From NCBI GenBank assembly GCA_021739635.1, contig JAIPBH010000003.1, positions 186,001 through 250,000 of the forward strand: a DNA stretch of 64,000 nucleotides. The letters are read 5' to 3'. Numbering within the stretch: the stretch's first letter is position 1; every line of letters starts with the position of its first letter. Under the pieces are notes generated by a model. It saw nothing but the letters and a program-made list of their open reading frames with translations, was not told where the DNA came from and made no database searches. Shown one piece after another: positions 51,381 to 60,121 of the stretch. A program made the position numbers and the translations under genes. This stretch comes from Flavobacteriaceae bacterium. Its GTDB lineage: Bacteria; Bacteroidota; Bacteroidia; Flavobacteriales; Flavobacteriaceae.

Positions 51381-52979
51381 ATGAAAACCTTAACGATTTT
51401 ATTGTCTTTAATAATTTTGAATTCACTTATTGGGTACACTCAAAATTTAAAAAAGGATTCTCGCCCTAATATTCTTTTTATTATGAGTGATGACCATTCT
51501 TATAATGCGATTAGTGCATATAATAATCATTTAATTAAAACACCAAATATTGATCGTATCGCCAGCGAAGGAATGCTTTTTACAAATGCATGCGTTACCA
51601 ATTCCATTTGCGCTCCTTCTAGAGCAACAATTCTTACTGGAAAGCATACTCATATAAACGGCAAAATAGATAATCATATGCCGTTTGATACAACTCAAGT
51701 AACGTTTCCCCAATTATTTCAGAAAGCTGGTTACGAAACTGCAATGTTTGGCAAATTACATTTTGGAAACAATCCCAAAGGAGTAGATGATTTTATGATT
51801 TTACCTGCACAAGGGGATTATATTAATCCTGATTTTATTACTAAAAAAGGAGATACAACAATAACCGGTTATGTAACAGATATAATTACAGATTTAACAA
51901 TTAATTGGCTTGAAAAAAAACGTTCCAAGGAAAAACCGTTTATGATGATGTACTTGCATAAAGCGCCACATCGCCCTTGGTGGCCAAGTCCTGAAAAATT
52001 TAAAGAATTTAGTAAGAAGACTTTTCCTGAGCCCGAATCATTATTTGATGATTATAAAAACAGAGGTACAGCTGCCAAAACTGCTGAAATGAATTTATTA
52101 AAACATATGACTTATAGCCATGATACTAAGATAAGACCTGAAACCCTTGCTGGTATGGGGAAAGTAGAGCCAAGTATCGTTGAAATAAAAAACGGGTTTT
52201 ATGGACCCTATGGACGCGCTAATGACGAGCAACGTGCAAAATACGAACCAATATTGGATTCAATAAATGATTATTTTAAAGCAAATTGGCCATCAATGAG
52301 TGATGAAGAAAAAATGAGATGGAAGTACCAAAGATATATGCAAGATTATTTGGCATGTATTTCTTCAGTAGATGATAATGTTGGACGTGTTTTAGATTAT
52401 CTTGAAGAAAGTGGTTTAGCTGAAAATACAATAGTAGTATACACATCAGATCAAGGATTTTATATAGGAGAACATGGGTGGTTTGATAAACGATTTATTT
52501 ATAATGAATCATTTAAAACTCCATTAATGATTCGTTGGCCAAATATAATAAAAGAGGGCAGTACAAATAACGAAATGGTTCAAAACCTAGATTTTGCTCA
52601 GACCTTTTTAGAAGCAGCACAAATAAATGCTCCTGATGATATGCAAGGTGAAAGCCTAATTCCATTATTAACGGGAAATAATAAAAAATGGACTAGAGAT
52701 GCAGTCTATTACCATTACTATGAATACCCTTCTGTTCATATGGTAAAACGCCATTACGGAATAGTTACAAAAGAATATAAATTGGTTCACTTCTATTACG
52801 ATATCGATGAATGGGAATTATATGATCGTAAAAAAGACCCACAAGAAATGAATAATGTTTACAATGATTCTAACTATGCGCATATAGTAAAAAAACTAAA
52901 AATGAAGTTGGGTAAATTAAGAACTAAATACAAAGACTCCAAAGAGTTGGATCAAAAATATATTGAGATAACAAAATAA
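51381..52979 (+). CDS. arylsulfatase family protein
   Basis: PNILFIMSDDHSYNAISAY; CAPSRATILTGKHTH; MFGKLHFG. Confidence 0.95.
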   Translation: MKTLTILLSLIILNSLIGYTQNLKKDSRPNILFIMSDDHSYNAISAYNNHLIKTPNIDRIASEGMLFTNACVTNSICAPSRATILTGKHTHINGKIDNHMPFDTTQVTFPQLFQKAGYETAMFGKLHFGNNPKGVDDFMILPAQGDYINPDFITKKGDTTITGYVTDIITDLTINWLEKKRSKEKPFMMMYLHKAPHRPWWPSPEKFKEFSKKTFPEPESLFDDYKNRGTAAKTAEMNLLKHMTYSHDTKIRPETLAGMGKVEPSIVEIKNGFYGPYGRANDEQRAKYEPILDSINDYFKANWPSMSDEEKMRWKYQRYMQDYLACISSVDDNVGRVLDYLEESGLAENTIVVYTSDQGFYIGEHGWFDKRFIYNESFKTPLMIRWPNIIKEGSTNNEMVQNLDFAQTFLEAAQINAPDDMQGESLIPLLTGNNKKWTRDAVYYHYYEYPSVHMVKRHYGIVTKEYKLVHFYYDIDEWELYDRKKDPQEMNNVYNDSNYAHIVKKLKMKLGKLRTKYKDSKELDQKYIEITK

Positions 52980-52983
52980 TAAT

Positions 52984-53047
52984 AAAGTCGCTATAACAAT
53001 TATGCACAAAGTCTATGTAAATTGATTATTAATAATAAGGTTGAAAT
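52984..53047 (+). pseudogene. remnant of SGNH-LamG C-terminal coding sequence
   Basis: aattatgcacaaagtctatgtaaattgattattaataataaggttgaaata matches 49923-49972 of the SGNH gene; no ORF. Confidence 0.75.
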
Positions 53048-53100
53048 AAATTATAATTCTGAATTATTTTAATAAAATATACCTATAAAAAATATAGAAA

Positions 53101-54990
53101 ATGAAAACAAAACAGTTCAATAAATTTACAAATAAGAAATTAAAACAGGGTAAAGGAATTTCTTGTATTGTTTATCTATTTGTAGTGTTTAGTTGTAATA
53201 ATTTACCTTTTATAGAGCATGAGGATTCAACAATAGGAAGTAATCCTGAATATCGTGGTTCTTGGGCCCAAGTTCCAGTTATCTTGTCACGAATTCAAGC
53301 GCCAAGTTTTCCAGATAGAGTCATTAGTATAACAGATGCTCCTTATAATGCCATAGCCGATGGGGCTACAGACGCTAGAGAGGCCATTCAAAATGCAATT
53401 ATTGATATCTCTCGTTTTGGTGGAGGTATGGTTAATATTCCTATGGGAAAATATTTAATAGATGGGCCGTTGCGATTGGAAAATAATGTTAATTTTCATT
53501 TAGAGGAGGGTGCCGAATTACTATTTAGCACTAACTATGAAAGCTATTTGCCTCAAGTACTTACCCGTTATGAAGGTGCAGATGTATATAATTTTTCTCC
53601 GCTTATTTATGTGTACCAGAAAAGAAATGTAGCTATCACTGGTAAAGGAACGCTTAATGGTCAAGCAAAAGATTCATGGGCTACTTGGGTGAAGAAGGCT
53701 TCAGAAGTTGGATTAACTCGTGTCCCAGGTTCAAGTAAAGGAAATTGGGAACAGGAATTTCGAGACATGAATAATAGTGATGTCCCTTTATTTAATCGAA
53801 AGTTAGACCGTTCTGGAAATCTTCGTCCTCATTTCATCCAATTTTATGATTCAGAAAACATTTTGTTAGAAGGTGTTAATATTATTGATTCGCCTTTTTG
53901 GGTAAATCATTTTTATATGTGTAAAAATATTACTGTACGAAATATTGTCCTGAAGTCACTAAATAAAAATAACGACGGAATTGATATAGAGTCTAGTCAA
54001 GATATGCATATTTACAATGTTGATTTTGCAACTGGTGATGATTGTATTTCAATTAAATCAAGTCGAGATCTTGAAGGCTTGCAAAAAATGATTCCCAGTA
54101 AGAATATTGTCATACAAAATGTGCGATTTTTAGCAGATGATGCTATCGCACTTGGAAGTGAGGCTTCAGGGGGTGTTCGCAATGTGTTTGTAGAAAATTC
54201 AGAAGGAAGTAATTTAAGAAAAGGTTTTTATTTTAAAGGGAATAATAACAGAGGAAATCATTTTGAGCACATTAGAATACGAAACCTTACTTTAGGAGAT
54301 TTGGTTGATTTGCCGGAAAATGCTCGTAAATTAGGAATGATAGATGTGACTACTAATTATGATAGTATAGGTGTAAAATATAATAGGCCATCTGAATTCA
54401 AAGATATTCGCTTAGAAAACATCATTACAGGAACATCTATATTCCCATTAAAATTAGAGGGTTCAGTTGGAGTACTTATTAAAGATTTTGTATTAGATGG
54501 TGTGCATTTAGGGGCTGGAGAGCAACCTAATGTCATTACAAATGTTGATTTAAGAACATTATTTGTTCATAACGTGACAGTTGACAATAAACCATTATCT
54601 GCATTAGTGGAAGGCTCAAAGGAAGAGAAAATCATTCAGCAAAACAATAATATACCACCAGATGTTTATGCCGGAGAAGAGCAAGTAATCAGTCTTTCAC
54701 AAAAAAACGTTATTACGCTTATAGGAGATGTGGTAGACAAAGGGCATATTCTATCTTTTAAATGGGAAGCCATACCTGCAGATGCTGAAATTGTCTCTAT
54801 GGGAGAAGATTCCAAAGGTAATGAAGTACATTATAGTTTTGCTGATGAAAAAAGTATGCAATTTACACAACCAAATTCGTTAGTAACTCAAGTTAAATTT
54901 ACACAACCAGGTATGTATCGTTTGCGATTAAATGTTAGCGATGGTAAATTAACTGGTTATCACACGGTATTTATTGAAGTAAGAAAATAA
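53101..54990 (+). CDS. GH28-family polygalacturonase-like protein with C-terminal PKD-like domain
   Basis: Right-handed beta-helix with NNDGIDIESSQDMHIYNVDFATGDDCISIKSSRD; ADDAIALGSEASGGVRNVFVEN. Confidence 0.92.
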   Translation: MKTKQFNKFTNKKLKQGKGISCIVYLFVVFSCNNLPFIEHEDSTIGSNPEYRGSWAQVPVILSRIQAPSFPDRVISITDAPYNAIADGATDAREAIQNAIIDISRFGGGMVNIPMGKYLIDGPLRLENNVNFHLEEGAELLFSTNYESYLPQVLTRYEGADVYNFSPLIYVYQKRNVAITGKGTLNGQAKDSWATWVKKASEVGLTRVPGSSKGNWEQEFRDMNNSDVPLFNRKLDRSGNLRPHFIQFYDSENILLEGVNIIDSPFWVNHFYMCKNITVRNIVLKSLNKNNDGIDIESSQDMHIYNVDFATGDDCISIKSSRDLEGLQKMIPSKNIVIQNVRFLADDAIALGSEASGGVRNVFVENSEGSNLRKGFYFKGNNNRGNHFEHIRIRNLTLGDLVDLPENARKLGMIDVTTNYDSIGVKYNRPSEFKDIRLENIITGTSIFPLKLEGSVGVLIKDFVLDGVHLGAGEQPNVITNVDLRTLFVHNVTVDNKPLSALVEGSKEEKIIQQNNNIPPDVYAGEEQVISLSQKNVITLIGDVVDKGHILSFKWEAIPADAEIVSMGEDSKGNEVHYSFADEKSMQFTQPNSLVTQVKFTQPGMYRLRLNVSDGKLTGYHTVFIEVRK

Positions 54991-55000
54991 AAATAATAAA

Positions 55001-56623
55001 ATGAAATTAAAAATAGTTTGGTATGGAGGATTCTTAATTACGATGTTGATCACAAGTTGTAGAACGGATTCAAATCAAACTAAAAGACCAAACATTCTAT
55101 TTGTTGTGAGTGATGACCAGTCCTATCTTCACACAAGTTTTGTAGGTTGTAAATTTATCAATACACCGGCTTTTGATAAGATAGCAAGTGAAGGCATTTA
55201 TTTTACAAATTGTTATGCCACCTCTCCTGGTTGTGCACCATCAAGGGGTTCAATCGTTACAGGTAGATACCCGTGGCAAAATGAACAATCTGGACAACAT
55301 AATTCATCATGGTTAAATAAATATGTTCCCTTTTTAGATGAGATTGAAGCAAATGGGTATGTCACAGGAAGAACAGGAAAAGGTGTAGATCCATTCCAAT
55401 ATGCAAGAAGTTCAGCAGATTCTCAATGGCGCTCAGAAAATGCGGCAGGTAAAGCCTATAATAGCATTAAATATGAAGAGAAAAGTGATGACCGATTTGC
55501 TCTTGGTATTAGCAACATAAATTATTCTGAAAATTTCAAATATTTCATTGATAATGTAAAGGAAGATAAGCCATTCTTTTTTTGGTTTGGAGCAAGGGAA
55601 CCACATCGCAGTTATGAAAAAGGATCGTGGAAAAGAAGGGGTAAAAATTTGAAAGATGTTGACGTTCCAAAATTTTTACCGGATAATGAAGAAATTAGAG
55701 GTGATCTATTGGATTATGCGGTAGAAATCGAATGGTTTGATTTAGAACTTCAAAAAATATTGGAATATCTTCAAGAAATTGGAGAACTAGATAATACTGT
55801 TATTATTGTAACATCAGACAACGGCATGCCATTTCCTCGCGCTAAAGCTAATTGTTATGACATTGGTGTTCATGTTCCTTTAGCTATTAGATATCCCAAA
55901 ACAATTCAAGCTGGAAGAATATACAATACACCAATAAGTTTAGTTGATATGGCTCCAACTATATTGGAATTATCAAATACAAAGCAAAGTAATATGATGC
56001 CAATTACTGGTAAGAGTTTATGGGGCCTATTAACAGCACATAATGAAAGTGTACGTTATAACAGTCCGGTTTTTTCAGGTAGGGAACGCCATGCATCTTC
56101 AAGATATCTTAACCAAGGATATCCTCAACGTTGCGTTAGAAAAAATAATTATCTATTTATTTGGAATATTACACCTGAGCGCTGGCCAGCAGGTGCACCT
56201 CAAAAAATGGATGATAATGATACCACTAAATTACTTCCGCCGTATGGATTAGATGAAGCCGGAAAATATTTATACAGAGGTATATTCGCAGACATTGATG
56301 AATCCCCTTCCAAAACATATCTTATTGAAAATTATAGTTCTGAAGAAACAGAAACATATTTTAATTTGGCTTGTAAAAAACGCCCAGAATTTGAACTTTA
56401 TAATCTTGATTTAGATACAGCTTGTATAAATAATTTAGCAGGGCTGGAAGATTATCATGCCATCGAATTGGAAATGAAAAATATTCTAATGGAAGAATTA
56501 AACAGAACAAATGACCCACGAATTGTTGGACCTGATTATTCAATATTTGACAGTTATCCAAGGTATAGTAAAACAGGAACGTTTCCTTCCCCTACTAACG
56601 ATTTTAAAGATTCAATTAAGTAA
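55001..56623 (+). CDS. arylsulfatase family protein
   Basis: PNILFVVSDDQSYLHTSF; CAPSRGSIVTGRYP. Confidence 0.95.
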   Translation: MKLKIVWYGGFLITMLITSCRTDSNQTKRPNILFVVSDDQSYLHTSFVGCKFINTPAFDKIASEGIYFTNCYATSPGCAPSRGSIVTGRYPWQNEQSGQHNSSWLNKYVPFLDEIEANGYVTGRTGKGVDPFQYARSSADSQWRSENAAGKAYNSIKYEEKSDDRFALGISNINYSENFKYFIDNVKEDKPFFFWFGAREPHRSYEKGSWKRRGKNLKDVDVPKFLPDNEEIRGDLLDYAVEIEWFDLELQKILEYLQEIGELDNTVIIVTSDNGMPFPRAKANCYDIGVHVPLAIRYPKTIQAGRIYNTPISLVDMAPTILELSNTKQSNMMPITGKSLWGLLTAHNESVRYNSPVFSGRERHASSRYLNQGYPQRCVRKNNYLFIWNITPERWPAGAPQKMDDNDTTKLLPPYGLDEAGKYLYRGIFADIDESPSKTYLIENYSSEETETYFNLACKKRPEFELYNLDLDTACINNLAGLEDYHAIELEMKNILMEELNRTNDPRIVGPDYSIFDSYPRYSKTGTFPSPTNDFKDSIK

Positions 56624-56857
56624 TTTTTGTTTATTTTTTTTAATTTTTAATAATAAGTCAATAAATAAAATTCTTAAGAGTATCGTTTCCATTTTTAAGA
56701 TATTCATTAAAAGAGTGGATAATCACAGAAATATTGCCTAGCTTTTTACAAACCTTGACATCTTGAAACATTTGAGAGATTCTTTATGTCTGTTTTTAAA
56801 GTAAGAAGTTTCAAATACGGACATAGTTTTGATAATATCTAATTTACTAAACTTATA

Positions 56858-56925
56858 GGGGGTATGGGGTAAAATCTATAAGGGTTTTATTAGTTGTACA
56901 TCGCCTGTAAGTAAACATTTTACTC
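56858..56925. repeat. non-coding repeat copy B bracketing the cargo
   Basis: gggggtatggggtaaaatctataagggttttattagttgtacatcgcctg...attttactc, matches copy A at 33901-33966 in direct orientation. Confidence 0.75.
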
Positions 56926-57019
56926 AATCAAAAAATTAAGGTAGGGGGGTATTATAATGTTTAATAACTTTTAAACTTTTAACATTCAACAATTATTAAA
57001 GTGATTTAACTTTACAATT

Positions 57020-58279
57020 ATGTTCGCTTTAGTTGATTGCAATAGTTTTTATGCCTCATGTGAAAGGCTTTTTAGACCTGATTTAAGAGATAAACCAGTA
57101 GTTGTATTATCTAACAATGATGGCTGTGTTATTGCGCGTTCTAACGAGGCTAAAGACCTCAACATTCCTATGGGAGCAGTTGCATATCAATACAAAGAAC
57201 TATTTGAAAAACATAAAGTAAATGTGTTCTCATCTAACTTTGCTCTTTATGGAGATTTAAGTAATAGGGTAATGGATATACTTTCAACATATTCTCCTGA
57301 TATTGAAATTTATTCCATAGACGAGGCCTTTTTAAAGTTCAATGGTTTTGATAACTACAACCTTTATGATTATTGTCTTGAAATGAGAGCTAAAGTTAAT
57401 AAGTGGGTAGGTATTCCCGTAAGTGTTGGAGTTGCTCCAACAAAGGCACTTTCAAAGGTTGCAAATAAAATAGCAAAGAAGTATCAAGAAAGAACAAAAG
57501 GAGTTTATATTATAGATTCTGAAGATAAAAGAATTAAGGCTCTTAAATGGACTAAAATTGAAGATGTTTGGGGTATTGGTTATCGTATTTCTCAAAGACT
57601 AAAATCAAAGAACATTCATAATGCTTATGACTTTACCCAATTACCAGCCGAATGGGTAAGAAAAGAGTTTTCTGTTGTTGGGTTGAGGTTACAAAGAGAA
57701 TTGCAGGGCATTCCAACTTTAGATTTAGATGAAGTTAAAACTAAAAAGGCAATAGCTACAACAAGAAGTTTTAAGAATAACATTATTGAGTATGATGAGT
57801 TAAAAGAACGAATTTCAACTTATGCTGTATTATGTGCTGAAAAGTTAAGAGTTCAAAAGACTTGTACTAATGTTTTACTTGTTTTTATTCATACCAATAG
57901 ACATAGGAAAGAACTTAAACAATACTACCAAAAGGTTTTTGTTACATTACCATACCCAACAAACTCAAGTATTACAATTAATAAGTTTGCTATGCTTGGG
58001 TTACAGACTATTTTTAAAAAGGGATACGAGTATAAAAAGGGTGGAGTAATGGTTATGGGGTTAGTTCCTGAAAATGAAAGGCAGTTAAATATGTTTTGTG
58101 AGGAAAACCCAAAACATTTATCTTTAATGAAAACTATAGATAATCTCAACTCTAAAATAGGTAACAAAAAGATACGTTTAGCAAGTCAAAGTTTTGGCAG
58201 AACATGGAAAATGAGGCAAGAAAAATTGTCTCCTTGTTTTACTACTAATTGGGATGATATAATAAGAGTTAAAGTTTAA
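57020..58279 (+). CDS. umuC: Y-family DNA polymerase (UmuC-like)
   Basis: MFALVDCNSFYASCERLFRPDLRDKPVVVLSNNDGCVIARSNEAK; IYSIDEAFL; SVGVAPTKALSKVANKIAKK. Confidence 0.95.
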   Translation: MFALVDCNSFYASCERLFRPDLRDKPVVVLSNNDGCVIARSNEAKDLNIPMGAVAYQYKELFEKHKVNVFSSNFALYGDLSNRVMDILSTYSPDIEIYSIDEAFLKFNGFDNYNLYDYCLEMRAKVNKWVGIPVSVGVAPTKALSKVANKIAKKYQERTKGVYIIDSEDKRIKALKWTKIEDVWGIGYRISQRLKSKNIHNAYDFTQLPAEWVRKEFSVVGLRLQRELQGIPTLDLDEVKTKKAIATTRSFKNNIIEYDELKERISTYAVLCAEKLRVQKTCTNVLLVFIHTNRHRKELKQYYQKVFVTLPYPTNSSITINKFAMLGLQTIFKKGYEYKKGGVMVMGLVPENERQLNMFCEENPKHLSLMKTIDNLNSKIGNKKIRLASQSFGRTWKMRQEKLSPCFTTNWDDIIRVKV

Positions 58280-58362
58280 TTAATATATTAAACTTATCGA
58301 TTTTGACCTATATCATTATTTCTTTTACTTTTAAATTATATTTATCTAAATTTTTTTCTTGA

Positions 58363-59091
58363 ATGTGTTTTCATATATCACTAAATAAAACAAAAGATGA
58401 AGTTAAAAAAAGGTTTGATGTTACTCCAAGTGCATTAGACGTTTATAAACCTTTTTATCATAGAAATGGTTTTGAGAAAGACTTCATTTACATTATAAAA
58501 GATATTGAGCCTTATAACTTTGTTCCTGCCTATTGGGGTATGTTACCAGAAAGTTTTGAAATCAATCAAAGAGATAGTTTTTTAAAAAAAACTAATACCT
58601 TAAATGCAAGGGCAGAACATTTATTTGAAAGTCCATTATTTAAAAGACCTTTAGAATATAACCGTTGTTTAATCATTGCAGATGGTTTTTTTGAGCCTCA
58701 TAGTAAGAATGGACAGAATTTCCCTCACTATATTCGATATAAAGACAAATCAATATTTTCTTTTGCAGGAATCTATACAGAACTTGATGATGACCTTTAC
58801 ACAGTATCTTTAATCACTACATTAGCAAATGACTTTTTTAAAGAAATTCACAATAAGAAAAACAGACAAGGAGAATTTAGAATGCCTTTAATTTTAGACG
58901 AGAGAGATGAGGTTGATTGGTTAGATACTAACTTGTCTATTCAACAAGTAAATGAATTATTATTTACCTTTACAAATAAAGAATTTGAAGCCTATACAGT
59001 TAGTAAAGACACTTTTAATAGTAGAGTAAATAGTAATAGACCTGATATATTAAATAAAGTTGAATATTCTGAATTAAATACCTTGTTTTAA
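58363..59091 (+). CDS. SRAP (YedK/HMCES) family DNA-protein crosslink protein
   Basis: MC start (catalytic Cys2); TLNARAEHLFESPLFK; CLIIADGFFEPHS; FRMPLIL. Confidence 0.93.
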   Translation: MCFHISLNKTKDEVKKRFDVTPSALDVYKPFYHRNGFEKDFIYIIKDIEPYNFVPAYWGMLPESFEINQRDSFLKKTNTLNARAEHLFESPLFKRPLEYNRCLIIADGFFEPHSKNGQNFPHYIRYKDKSIFSFAGIYTELDDDLYTVSLITTLANDFFKEIHNKKNRQGEFRMPLILDERDEVDWLDTNLSIQQVNELLFTFTNKEFEAYTVSKDTFNSRVNSNRPDILNKVEYSELNTLF

Positions 59092-60095
59092 TGGCAAAAG
59101 AGAATACTTTAATGTCTGTTTCTACCCTTTTGTCACTATATCCAAATAGTCTCACTTCAACTTTAGATGGTCAACTGATTATTGTAGAGGGTTTTTTCTC
59201 AGACAGTAACAATAAACTTTATGGTCAGTATTATTATGATGAAATAATAAGTAAAGAGAAACAGCATAAAATTACAATACAGATTACTCAGAGTGTAAAA
59301 TCAAAACTTACATCTAGCAGTTATTATAACTTTCAAGGATATATCAGCAGAGGACAATCTTTAGATAATGATTCAAGATTAAAGGTGTTTTTCAGAGTAA
59401 CAAAGATTCTTAAACATGAAGAAGAAGTTCAACTTATTTCTAAAGTGGAATATAGCATTGTACAGGCGAGATTTGAGAGAGATTTTCCTTTGATTAGTGA
59501 TATATTATCGGATAAGATAGATCGAGGTCAGAAACCAGTCTTAGATGTCGTTACAGGTGTTCAATCTACATCAAAGGATGATTATTTAGGACAACTTCTT
59601 GATTATCATTTTTATGAAATCAGACACCATAAATGTAATCTTTCCACAAAAGATGAATTATTAAACTTTATAAGTAATAATGATTTTAATGACACAGATT
59701 TGCTTATCATTTTAAGAGGTGGTGGCAGTGGTTTAGAAGTGTTTAATGAGATTGATTTATGCAAAAGTATTATAGAATTACCAATACCATTTATTACTGG
59801 AATTGGTCATGATGCCGATAAAACTTTATTAGAGAAAGTTGCAGACAGAGGTTTCTCTACCCCTACTGCAGTTGGTGGTTTCTTGCAAAGTATAATAAAC
59901 ACATATAAAGAAAAAACTAAGGTCATTAGGGCTAAGGATCATGAAATAACTCTAATCAGAAAACATTCTGAAGAAGATAAACTTCTATTATCAAATCAAA
60001 TTAAATCACAGAAAAGAACTATAAATGCTGTATTGGTAATCTTAATCTTATTTATTGCAATATTTGTTTATTTCCTTATTGTGATGAACAAATAA
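59091..60095 (+). CDS. exonuclease VII large subunit-like protein with C-terminal TM anchor
   Basis: LLIILRGGGSGLEVFNEIDLCKSIIELPIPFITGIGHDADKTLLEKVADRGFSTPTAVGGFL (XseA core); OB-like N-terminus; C-terminal TM AVLVILILFIAIFVYFLIVM. Confidence 0.85.
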   Translation: MAKENTLMSVSTLLSLYPNSLTSTLDGQLIIVEGFFSDSNNKLYGQYYYDEIISKEKQHKITIQITQSVKSKLTSSSYYNFQGYISRGQSLDNDSRLKVFFRVTKILKHEEEVQLISKVEYSIVQARFERDFPLISDILSDKIDRGQKPVLDVVTGVQSTSKDDYLGQLLDYHFYEIRHHKCNLSTKDELLNFISNNDFNDTDLLIILRGGGSGLEVFNEIDLCKSIIELPIPFITGIGHDADKTLLEKVADRGFSTPTAVGGFLQSIINTYKEKTKVIRAKDHEITLIRKHSEEDKLLLSNQIKSQKRTINAVLVILILFIAIFVYFLIVMNK

Positions 60096-60121
60096 ATTAT
60101 TCAAAGTATCTAATATTAAGT

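Noticed and set aside
56511-56741. 76-aa ORF overlapping the end of the fourth sulfatase
   Set aside because: Mostly out-of-frame reading of the sulfatase C-terminus plus AT-rich intergenic DNA
57020-58279. Canonical umuDC SOS operon
   Set aside because: No UmuD/LexA-type peptidase ORF upstream; upstream sequence is non-coding repeat
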